Below, in pieces: positions 49,700-60,087 of a stretch of DNA of 64,000 bases. The notes below the pieces were generated by a model. That model ran no database searches, had not been told where the DNA came from, and saw only the letters and a list, made by a program, of their open reading frames with translations. This DNA comes from Rhabdornis inornatus (lineage: Eukaryota; Chordata; Aves; Passeriformes; Rhabdornithidae): the NCBI GenBank assembly GCA_013397075.1, contig VWZS01010887.1, positions 398,183-462,182 of the forward strand, given 5' to 3'. A program made the translations under genes and the position numbers. The stretch's first letter is position 1; each line of letters begins with the position of its first letter.

Positions 49700-51928
49700 C
49701 TGTAGATCCATGAGAAGGGGAAAAAAAAGAGAAAATGTGAAATGAACATTTGCTTTCAGGTGCATAAAAATGGGATTTGTTTCTCCTGAAAAAGTGAGTG
49801 GGAAACACTCACTAGAAACCACATTTAAAAGAAACATTTATCATTGCAATTAACATAATTATAGCTTGTGCTAGAAAGCAAAACAGCTACTCTGAACAAG
49901 GCTTTATCCTTTTTTTTCTGCTGTTGCAATAGTTTTCTCAGAATTTTCTTCACTTGAAATAATATAGCACATGAAATACCTATTGCTTAAAGATTAAACA
50001 TAGTACAGGTAAAACAGGAGCCATGCCTGATCATCTTATACAACTTTTTCTGATGCGTTTCTAACAAGTACAGTGTGAGTTGTTAAATCCTGCACTCAAA
50101 GTGCAGTGCTGAAGAGCAACACCACTATTGCAGTAACATATTATATGCAAATACAAAATAAATTAATAAAACTTAAATATTAGTAAGACTTCATGCACTA
50201 GTTTAAAAGTGCCACATGGCTGATACTAGAAGAATTTGGAAGCTTTTAGGTTAATTTTCATGAAGGCTGCTCAAGAATAAAAGGAGAATGATATGCTATA
50301 TGAAGTGATTTGCTTTTCTTTGTCAGAGATTTAAGGCCACCTTTCCCCTTTTGTCCTTATCAGTTCATGTTTTGATATCACAAAGGTTGAAACTGAGGAC
50401 TGAAGTTTGTCTCTGCCCCAAATGAAAAGATATTCTAACTGGAGAGCTTCCAAGCAAGGCTGGCTGCTTTCATTTCATACATGCTTTTTTAAAGAGAAGT
50501 ATCTGCTCTCAAAGATGTACAAGATGTTCTACAAAAAGAAAAAAAAAAAACCAAAAGAACCCTATAATCTAATAATCTTAAAATGTTCAAAGACTTCTCT
50601 CCTTCTTTTAGGTCTATTTGGTTGTTATCAGAATAGCTTTGTAGTTGTCACTCTGAAATGTTGCTGCTTTTACTGGGTGGCTCCAGAAACTAACCTGGTA
50701 TCTTTGCTGAGCTTTCTACAGTGGGATGTGTGTAAATTCATTACTAGATAAACAATTTATGTAGATGATTAATTCAAATAAATCCTTTCCTGTATTTGTC
50801 AATACAGAATTTCACTTACCAACGTGCTGTCAGTTTATCAAGGACATTAGATCTATCAAAAAACCTCTGTCTCTTCCAGCTCTCCTTCATATGTTAAATT
50901 TTATTCTGAGAATTACATGACCCCACTGCTTTTTCCACATTACAAGTACACTAAACAATAGCCCTGTAAAATCTTCTGTCTCTCTTCTTGATAATTTATT
51001 TAAATGCTTGATTGTAATCTTTTAAGTACCTTCAAATTAAAGTGTATAGTTTATATCTTCCATTGATTACTAAAATGACACAGCAGCTTCTTGTGCTGGA
51101 TTCTTTGAAAAACCAGATTTAACGATTCACTCATTTCAATTGATATATTAAATGAACTATAGCAAATGAGAGAGAAAAAACTGTAATCTATTTGGGTCAG
51201 TCATATCATGTGCTTTAGAGCTACTTTGGTTCCTAAATAATTTTTGATACAATTTACACATCATTCTTAAGAGCTAGAATGTGCTATGAACAGACCCCCT
51301 CAAGAAAACCTGGAAGACAACAGTGGGTGAGGGAGGTTTGAGCACATATCTATTTATCTACCTATTGCTTTAAAAAACTACCATACTCTGAAATGTAATC
51401 CTTGCAAAAATGTTTTCACGGCAAACACTTAAACATATGTTATGCCCACAAATGCAAAGTGAATGCCCCTGTGAAAGCTCAGGCCAAGCCTGAGAAGTTA
51501 CATATCGCGACCTGTGAGGGCCACAGCTGCAAGCAAATGGCCAGCATAGAGGGTTCTGGACACTCCTGTCATACTGTAATGCAAGAACATTCTCCAAGGT
51601 TTTTAGACCAAATCTGTTCTTAGCTAAAGGAGAATGCTTACTTTGAAAAACATTAATTCTCAGCTTGGGAAAAAAAGAGAGAGAAAAAAAAAAAACAGCA
51701 GAAATTATGTACTTCACATATGCAACAGGCTGTTAGACAAGAAATTTTTTCAACTCATTCTCTGCAGAGGGAAGAACTTCCTGCTCCTTAACACTTGTTC
51801 TCTGTGTCTCAGGACAATTGTGCACATGAGTTTCTGGACTAACATTAACAATTCAGAATGTATACATGAAAATTAAACAGACAGAACACACATATAATTT
51901 CAAATTTCTTGAAGTTATTCCAACTTCC

Positions 51929-52495
51929 TGTCCTGGTTTTGTCTGGGACAGAGTTAATTTTCTTCCTAGAGGCTGGCGGAGTGCTGTGTTTCTGTGTTTT
52001 GAATTTAGGATGAGAACAGTGTCAGTAACACACATATTTTAGTTTTTGCTCAGCAGTGTTTATGCTAAGTCAAGGAGTTTTCAGGTTCTCTTATCACCCT
52101 GCCAGGGAGCAGGCTGGAGGGCACAAGAAGCTGGGAGGAGACATAGCTGGAATAGCTAACCCAAATTGGCCAAAAGGATATTCCACACCATATAGAGTCA
52201 TGCTTTGTGTACAAACTGGGGAGAAAGCTGGCCTGGGGCCACTGCTCAGGAACTAGCTGGGCATCAGTGATGAGCAATTACATTGTACATCATTTGCTTT
52301 TAATATTCTAATTCTTTTTGCTTTATGATTATAATTATTATTTTGTTTTCTGTCCTATTAAGCCATCTTTCTTTATTTCAACCCAAAAAGTTTACCTTTG
52401 TTTTCTCTTAATTCCTGCCCTAATCCTATTGGTGGTTGGGGTGGCAGTGAGCTAGCAGTGTGGTATTTAACTGCCTGCAGATTTAAACCCCATCA
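51929..52495 (+). repeat. 5' LTR of the endogenous retrovirus
   Basis: About 567 bp starting TGTCCTGGTTTT and ending ...CCCCATCA, so it has the TG...CA termini of an LTR. Family blocks visible are gggacagagttaattttctt, gctaagtcaaggagttttcag, caagaagctgggaggagaca, aaggatattccacaccata and ctggggagaaagctggcct. The tail gcctgcagatttaaacccc precedes the primer-binding site. Confidence 0.82.
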
Positions 52496-52503
52496 GTCCT
52501 TTC

Positions 52504-52521
52504 TGGACCCCAAAATGGGGC
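52504..52521 (+). other. Decayed retroviral primer-binding site
   Basis: tggaccccaaaatggggc lies nine bases after the LTR end and agrees at 14 of 18 positions with the tRNA-Lys type primer-binding site of retroviruses, as I recall it. It is followed by aagggttgagataaca, the usual continuation in this family. The mismatches fit long decay. Confidence 0.6.
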
Positions 52522-52651
52522 ACTAAGGGTTGAGATAACAATAGATCGGACCAGAGAGTGCTATAAAAATAATTTATAAGCATTCATTTTATTAGTTTAT
52601 TAGTCTCTGGGACCAATGTTGATTTATTTGCTCTCAGAGTCCATGGATATG

Positions 52652-52940
52652 TAGAATCATAGAATGTTTTGGGTTGTAGGGGACCTTTAAAGATCATCTA
52701 GTCCAAAGCCCCACAATGAGCAGGGACATCTTCAACTAGAACAGGTTGCTCAGAGCTTCATCCAATATCACCTTGAATGTCTCCAGGGGTGGGGGATCCA
52801 CCACCTCCTTGGGCATCCTGTTCCAGTGTTTCACTCTTATGATAAAAAACAACTAATATAGAATGGCCCTTTTTCAGATTAAAACCACCACCCCCATCCT
52901 ATCACAACAGGCCTTGATAAAAAGGCCATCTTTCTTACAG
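52652..52940 (-). mobile_element. CR1 LINE 3'-end fragment nested in the retrovirus (minus)
   Basis: Starts tagaatcatagaatgttttg, ggttgtaggggacctttaaa and gatcatctagtccaaagc, the typical reverse complement of a CR1 3' end, and continues through ccaccacctccttgggca and ttccagtgtttcac to ccatctttcttacag. It interrupts the retroviral leader, so it inserted after the retrovirus. The right boundary is approximate. Confidence 0.88.
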
Positions 52941-53459
52941 CTGCTGTACATGTTCTCAAAGTTGAATAATGTAACATCTTACTTGTGGTACATGTTGCCT
53001 GCTGTGCTGTTTGTCACCTCTGGGGGCTGAATTAAGGCCATTATTTTGTTGTATTTTTTGACACTGCATTAGGATAGGATAAAATTGAGGGTGTGAGACT
53101 AACCTGGAGTTTGTAGTCAGCATTGGCATCACCTCTGTATTCTAGGAACTATCTATTGGAAACTATTAATAATTACATCTTTTATCTTTACTTTAAGGAG
53201 AGCCAATCTATGGGGGAGATACCTTCCTCCATCTTCCCCTTCTCCAGGCTAATTACAACACCGCTTGAGAATTCTGAATATCCTCAGGATGTTCAAACCA
53301 GCATGCTCCTATTTCTAGGGCTCCTGAATGTGTTTCAGGTCTTGTTTATGGTTAAACAACTATTTAAGAATACCACCTACAGATCTGCACTGAGCCTGGG
53401 TAGTGATGAGTGGCAGGGTGCGTGGGATAGAAGAGGCAAGTGCCTATGACAGTGGACAC

Positions 53460-54800
53460 CTCCAACATTTTGGAATCACACCTCTGAACAAGTGCAGAAT
53501 CCTGAGAAACTAGTGAAATATTTGGAAAAAGCATTCCATCATCCTGGAAACTGCAGAAAGACACAAACCACATGCTTGGACCTGACCCAAGCCTATCGAG
53601 CCCTGTTCATCATTATTCAGTACCCTCGATGGGCAGAGAAGATATCGGGATCTGACGGCAAAATGACAGGCTCTGCAGCTACCCCAGCCCTGGCAACAGG
53701 CACTGCAGTTGAACCAAAGGATCAACACATGCCAGTGTCAGTCTTCTCAGTACACAACAAGAAACACTGGAAGCAAAAGTGAGGTCATTTAGTGAGGGAT
53801 GAAAGAGCGTCTTCCAAGAGGGAGCAGGAGGAAAAAGTGGACAAGGCAGACTACTCCAAAGCAGGGCCATCACAAGAAAAGGAGGAGGAATAGAGGAAGA
53901 CACTGATAAGGGAGAAGAAAGAGCAAAAACTCACAGACGAGGGGCCAACCACTGGATGTTTTTCCCTGAGTGAGCTGTGAGATGTGTGAAAAGATTTTAG
54001 CTGCTGTCTAGTGTCTAAGTAAGCCCATTGTCACCTTGCTGCTCCTATGCTGGGAAAATAGGAGCAGGAGCCCAGAATCAGAGGGTAAGGAAATGAAAGA
54101 GCTGGGATTCCTTTCTAGGTAATGAAGCATTGGCAAAGTGGTTGGAAACAGGGTACAAGTCCTTGGGTTCTGAAGGTGACTTCTGTCAGATGTGAAAGAA
54201 AGGTATCCTTTCAAGAAAGACATTATATGTCACCTAGGCAAGTGGACCACCATCACGGAGAAAGGTATCCAGTACCTGAGGAAATAAGCCATGCTGGAGG
54301 TGGATGAATTGGCTGGCCAACTCCAGTAACATGAAGAAAATCTTTCTTCCTTCATCATCTCAGCTGTGGAAAAACTGGTCCAGCAGCAGAGAGATCCAGC
54401 TCCCCACCTGTATGGGCCAGTATCTCCACTATTAGGAGTAAGCTTTTCTCTGCTCAAAGAGAGGACACAGTGAGTACACACCACCCTGTGGTTTGACCTG
54501 AGTGACCACAGAGAGGAGATGAGGAACTAAGCTGGAAAATCTGCATCAGTTCTAGCGGCACAAATATGTGAGTTGCAAGGAAAAACAATCACAAATGGAG
54601 TTCTTCCAGGAAAATTGCTGGTCTGGTTTCCTGTCGGCAGTTCCCCAGAGCCAAAGGGCTGATCTTACTCTTAACTGAAGGGACTTCTGATTCACATGTA
54701 CAAGAAGTGAGTAGTCAAAACTTTTGCTATGACTACAAGGGCCTTGCCCACAGAAAGATGGATGAAAGGGACAATTGGACTTTACTGAACTGTGTGGATC
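53460..54800 (+). pseudogene. gag-like relic of the endogenous retrovirus
   Basis: Broken plus-strand frames shifted by several indels. The longest piece (about 53492-53782) is followed by a Glu/Lys-rich segment (53800-53930), then pieces around 54180-54350 resembling the capsid-coding part of avian endogenous gag genes. Stops and frameshifts occur throughout, so no protein is made. Assignment rests on position after the LTR and leader and on general likeness to avian retroviral gag. Confidence 0.55.
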
Positions 54801-54829
54801 CAATGGTCCGGCTTATGAGACCCACAGTG

Positions 54830-55040
54830 GTAAACAGGCTCTAGTAGACACCAATATACAGTTGTAATACCTTCAATTCCCATTTGTATTTCTGGAGTGA
54901 TGGGGGATGCCAACAACTGACTGTGTTGGAGGTCGAAGTGAGCCTGATTAGGAATGAGTGGCAAAAGCACTCCATTGTGACTGGGGTGAGGGCAGTGAGT
55001 AAGCAGTGAGTACAGTAAATCCTGTACAAGTGAGACCAAT
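54830..55040 (+). pseudogene. Retroviral protease-like relic
   Basis: Short fragments in shifting frames resemble the start of a retroviral aspartic protease region: a GKQALVDT piece at about 54832-54855, where the usual catalytic Asp-Thr-Gly appears as Asp-Thr-Asn, then pieces around 54900 and 54930-54980. Stops are present within about 25 bases. Similarity ends at about 55040. Confidence 0.45.
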
Positions 55041-58000
55041 GCAAATTCGATGACTAAATGCATTGAAAATGCCACTTCCTCCTTCATTTTTTAAAGAAAT
55101 CAGTGTCTTCTAATTTTTAATGCTTTTTCTCTAGCATCAAATTTTTTCAGAAGTTGTCCTGAGACATAGGACTGGTAATGGAATGCAACCAACAACAGGA
55201 TAATCATATTCCTCTGATTAAGTTTTCAGTTGCATATGCTCTCTGACCTTTCAGGGACAAATACTTGTATGAGTGCTTAACATCAAACAAATATCCTCAC
55301 GGAGGAACTAAACTGAGCACTCCACTGGCTTGGAACAGGACCTGAAAAAGGAAAAGTAATAAAAAAAACCTTTGCAGAATTTCAAGTCACTATATTTGAG
55401 GAACATAACACTCATCATTCTATTCATCTTCCTAATTATTGCCTCCTTCTCAAAATAAAGTAAATAATTTACATTTAAAACCTACTGAAGATTCATCTGA
55501 GGACACTAAGTATGTGTTTTTAATGTAAATATTTACAGCTGTTTGAGGCCATTATATTCCTTGGCTCCTTGGACAGCTTTCAGGTAGCTTATCACCTACT
55601 ATTCTAATTTATCATAATTTCACCTTAATGCTTGGGCTTCCTGTCTAGACGTAAAGAGAAAAATATTATTTTTATTTTGCTTGGAATTTTTTAATAGAAA
55701 AGTTGCCAAAAATCCTTTAGAGATCATCGCCTGACTATATCTTTTGTACAAGTCTTATAGCTTTCCATTTGTTTATGTAGAAATATTAGATCTTTACACT
55801 AAATTATCCAACAAGTACTGAAAACAAGTAAACTGAGACAGTTTGCCTTAATTCACAGAAATTACTATTGCTACATAGAACACAGCTTGAAATTCTCAGT
55901 TCTATAATAGGGACTGAAGGAGAAACACCAAAGAAACCTTAGCTTACATTTTGAAATGCCACTATTTGATTAAGTTTTAATCAATTTGCACACAGATTTC
56001 TTTTGAAATTAAAAAGTGTACTTAGAAAATATTTGCATTAGTTTCTTTTGCTGATGTGAATTAGACTTGGGCTTCAATTAGCATCTGCTAGAATATACAA
56101 TACACTAAGGATGGAATTACAGATGTGGTTGAAACTATCACTGTAGGTGTGGCATTTTAAGCAGCATTTCCATAGTCACTCCATTCTGATATGTCTGTTC
56201 CCTTTAACATCACACAGTACTATCTCACATTTTTCTTCAAGATGTGTATTGGAACTGAGTTCTCAGTATATAAAACTGAGTTAACACTGCTCATATGACT
56301 CCCTACATTGAGCCACCTCTGCAGTCTATATTACATCTAAAATTTGAATGCAAATCCTTTATATTGGGGGATTAAATATTTGTGCACAAATAACATATTT
56401 TCCCACAAAAACATGAAAAATTAATCTATATTTAAGCAAATTAACTGTGTGAGCAAGAAATTCTAAGAAAAAAATTGTCCTTATATAATTCATGTAATAC
56501 TTGAAAATCACAATTATAAAGTACCAATGTGCAATTAATTACTTTAATAGCATTGAAGACATATTACTTGAATCATTTCCCTTGATGAAGTTTGTTTTGT
56601 GGCTCACTCCAACCTCTAAAAGAACCCAAGGTTGTTTCCTCTAGTCAAATTCCATTTGTTATATTTATCCAGCCCCCACTATCAAAGCAAGAATTTATTC
56701 ACTACTTCTCAGCTCAGAAGTCTCTGTAGGGAAAGCAATTCTTTTGAAGAGCGTCTAAAGTGTCTTCCTTACTCTGCAAGTTTCTTTTCGCCAAAGAAAT
56801 TGAAAATTAGCTTTACTAGTGGCATAAAACTGAGCTAACATAGTAACTAATCAACGGGAAGAGAAAAAAAATTTACCATTACTCCCAGTGGAACAGGTTT
56901 CTCTCTTTCAACAACTGAAGACCATCCTACAATGTTATAATTAGCATAGCTTTGCCATCAGCCAGGGTAAACATGAAAATTCTTGGACATTGGACTCTGA
57001 ATTTAAGAAACAATACACTTCATTTCCTTTCAGATAAAAAGCTCTTCGGAGTAATTCCCCCTGAAAACAATAATTCTGGATGTCTCTTAATGCCAAATTT
57101 TCAAAATAATTTACCAACTAGATGTAGTCAAATGTGTAAAAAAGGCCAAATCATCACATCACCAGAGATACCCAAGAAAATTTCTTATCCTTACACTGAA
57201 ACCTGTTGCAGAGCTAAGCAGTTATCCTGAAAGTCAAGGCAGACACTCAGGTGCTTTTATGAGTACATTAGTCCTGTAAGTATACAACACCTCCCTTGAG
57301 ATCACAAATTTGCAAGCACATTGGTAATTCACAGAAACAGACAGTAGCATTATTTCCCTTATTTTATAAATCCATTAAAAGAGAAAAAATATCAGGGAGG
57401 TTAAAGGGATTCCTTTCACAATGTATTATTCAATTTCATCTTATTTCATTATTGTCATTTTCTCTGTAAAGAAAACATATTCAGAGTCTTCTAAATTTTG
57501 GTTCAAATTTAATAAATCCCTTTCATCAAATACAATGGGGGTTCCCCCCATTGGCAGCTTTATAAAAAGCAGAAAAGCCATTTTCAGATATGAAATGGGA
57601 ACCAGGATGCCTTACTTCCACTAGGTTTTACATTGGGCAAGATGTCTTTAATCTGCTTGATTCTGCACTGAAGCAGACCTACAAGCCTCCACATTCACAC
57701 CTGCTCGGAGACAAAAGCATGAAGCCAAGAGTTCAACAAGTATCCTAAAACCATTTAATTTGTACCCAGCTTCAACTGCCAGCACATCCCTTCAGTAGAA
57801 CAAAGTTTTTGGAAGAAAATCACAAGAAGAATTATAGTCATTTTATAGAAGTACAGAGGAACTGGAGTAATTTCTTCTAAAACTTTTGTTAGTACACTAC
57901 AGGCTACAACAGCTCAGAAGTGAATTACTTTATCTTCTCCTTTGAACAGCATGAAACTGCTTACAGCAAGGTTCAGCTAGTAATTTGCTCGTTAATTTGA

Positions 58001-58526
58001 CATGAAGCTTCCCTCTGGGCTTGGGCTTTAAGGTTTCCACAGATAGATATAACCAAACCTTGTATTAACCTTGTGTGTTCTATACTGGAAAATGGCTTAT
58101 CAAGAAATGCATGTGTTAGAGTGAGGTGTCTGCCTCAGTGACCATGCAGCTTTACAACAGCCAGCTTTTTACTGCACTAATCCACTGCACCTCCATTCCT
58201 TCATAAGACCTCTGGCATCACTCTGGAATTACAGAGGGAGTTAAAAGCTGCTTTACAGGCCAGACTGGAGCTTCATCTGAGAGAGAATAATTTTATGTAT
58301 GAAGTAAAGCCAATATGCACTCCATCCCCCTCAGAGAGGTTGTCTGGATTACAGAATCAGTCTATTAGGAAGTCTAAAGGAAGTGTCTTTGTCCAATGTA
58401 ACTTGGAATGATACCTTTATCTTTGCTCTCATGGGAACCAGTTCTTTTTAAAATGGTTTAAGGTCACATTCTGATGAAGCAGTCTTCTGAAGCAATATTT
58501 TAATGTTACTAAATTCTGAATTAAAA

Positions 58527-58568
58527 AACAAACAAACAAACAAACAAAAAAAGAAACAAAACAAAAAT
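58527..58568. repeat. (CAAA)n simple repeat
   Basis: Five or more CAAA units followed by A-rich sequence, within intron 4. Confidence 0.85.
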
Positions 58569-59004
58569 CCACCAAAACAGCAGATCTGATTTCTATTTAT
58601 GCAAGTAATACTACATTTTCCATGGACAGATTATGAACGCTTCAGTCAAAAATAAGCCACCTCAGGTGTCACCAATAAATTTCTGGCATATAATATTTCA
58701 TGTGTTGTGGACTATGAGGAGGTGCCTATATAGTACTGAACATGCTTTTAATTGCTGTTTTTTCTATTTATAGCAAAACTCTTCATAGGAATAAAACAAC
58801 AGAATCTAAAGATGTATAACCAAGCTTTCTCAACCAATTAAAAACTGGACAAAATGAAAAGATAGCCTGACTATCAGTATGTCTTAAAAACACTTAAAAT
58901 CAATTGTATAACAATTGCTGGTTGTCATAAATACCACATCCATAGAATATGGATAATGCTGTCATACTGATACAATTGGCAAAAATTAATACTTAACTAT
59001 TATC

Positions 59005-59035
59005 GTTAGTTATTAGTTAGTTATTAGTTATTGTT
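59005..59035. repeat. TTAGTTA-type short tandem repeat
   Basis: gttagttattagttagttattagttatt, an imperfect array of TTAG/TTA units. Confidence 0.75.
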
Positions 59036-60066
59036 TAATAAATATTATAAACATCTACCTATATATGTGACATGATACAGATATTTTTGAGTACAGTAGA
59101 AACGGTGTTGAAAAGCCTAAGCCACTATTTAAACAATGTACTTACCTACAGGAGTCTCAGGCAAGCTCTAACTTGAGTCACTAATTACTATAAAGATGTA
59201 ATAATCAAAGACTTAAATTCTGTAATCTCTGGCTGAAATAAAATGAGACCAGTGCTATAGTTATGTTATTGGCCATATTTCAGAGGACACCTGTGGGTGC
59301 CTGGTCATGTGCAGCCCAAACTAAGCATTAAGAAACCAAGGAGACCTATTATAGTCCAAGCTTTCAGAGAGGCCTCTAATATTTTCAAGGGGAACAAACA
59401 ATTCTACACACATTTTATGACCACTAACTCATACATAACACTGGTGTTAGAGATTACATTGAAGAAAAACATACATAAATATGTCCCACAGAGGGGAGTT
59501 ATATCAGATGCCCAAACAAATATGTATGGTATACACAGACACATTAGGAAAGGCCTTAACAACCCATTAAGCAGAGAATTGTGCTTTATTTTCTAAGATC
59601 CAGGAAATACTGGTTTTATTCTTTAGCAGCTGTTCTCTACCACAAAATATATTTTGTATAGTTGCAGCTACACACAGCATCACACATTATTTATCAGTAT
59701 TAACTATCTTACTGTCATGCAGTTTAAGATTACAGTGTCTATACTGGAAAAGACAGGGTGGGTTACAGAATGGAGTTATAACATTAGACAGCAGGGCTCA
59801 AAACTGAAAGGCAATAATCATACATATTACATGATTCTCTGATCAAATTTAAAGAGATAAAATTCATTGTGGTAACATGAAATTTAGTAGGACAATTCAG
59901 GATTGACCAGATTTTACAAAACCATGTATTCACCTCTTTTTTTTCGTTTTTTTGAGCCATGCAAGTTGAAGGGTCATGAACACACAGGGTATCAAAACAG
60001 ACAGGTTAGACTCAGTGGCAACATGAAACATTTGGGATCAAGTGAATAAAAGACAGAATCACATAC

Positions 60067-60087
60067 CCATTTTTCCACATCAACTAG
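60067..60087 (-). CDS. RYR2: RYR2 exon 4, 21-nt microexon (LVDVEKW)
   Basis: The minus strand reads tttctttctacag / CTAGTTGATGTGGAAAAATGG / gtatgt. The 21-nt exon codes for LVDVEKW in phase 0-0, about residues 92-98, directly before KFMMK of exon 5. The mammalian counterpart is QVDVEKW in my memory, so only the first residue differs. A good pyrimidine tract and a branch-point-like ttactgat lie 20-30 nt upstream of the acceptor. A second AG inside the exon (CTAG) would give a frame-breaking 17-nt exon and is not favoured. It codes for part of beta-trefoil domain A, right after the 35-residue segment of exon 3. Confidence 0.9.

Larger units (their letters stand above)
51929..55040 (+). mobile_element. 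Truncated endogenous retrovirus (plus, antisense to RYR2)
   Basis: A 5' LTR (51929-52495) is followed by a decayed primer-binding site, a leader into which a CR1 has jumped, a gag-like relic and the beginning of a protease-like relic. The sequence then loses similarity near 55040, with no reverse transcriptase, integrase or 3' LTR. It is an old, non-functional copy full of stops and indels. The family is the common avian LTR type also seen at 46340-46888. I leave the ERVL versus ERVK class open. Confidence 0.75.
49700..60066 (-). other. RYR2: RYR2 intron 4 (10367 bp)
   Basis: Donor gtatgt at 60066. It holds the broken endogenous retrovirus at 51929-55040 with a nested CR1, a (CAAA)n stretch at about 58527-58568 and a TTAGTTA-type repeat at 59005-59035. 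The segments 49700-51920 and 55050-58500 show no recognised element. Confidence 0.86.
178..60087 (-). other. RYR2: RYR2 gene, partial: exons 4-16 with introns
   Basis: Thirteen minus-strand exons splice into one open frame coding for about residues 92-538 of a ryanodine receptor. RYR2 is a homotetrameric Ca2+ release channel in sarcoplasmic/endoplasmic reticulum membrane; this part is cytoplasmic and forms the N-terminal gating ring. The choice of RYR2 over RYR1 or RYR3 rests on paralogue-specific stretches: QHVDTGLWLTYQS and KSVRMGSLQRK in exon 13, IMHHEGHMDDGLTLSRSQ in exon 14, and VFLFNRFI across the exon 14 end. RYR1 and RYR3 differ at these places as I recall them. All junctions are AG/GT, phases are continuous, and there is no stop or frameshift, so the locus looks functional. 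The first three exons and exons 17 onward are outside the window. Confidence 0.97.

Noticed and set aside
59297..59596. 99-codon plus-strand open frame
   Set aside because: Basic, low-complexity product with no recognised domain; taken as chance.
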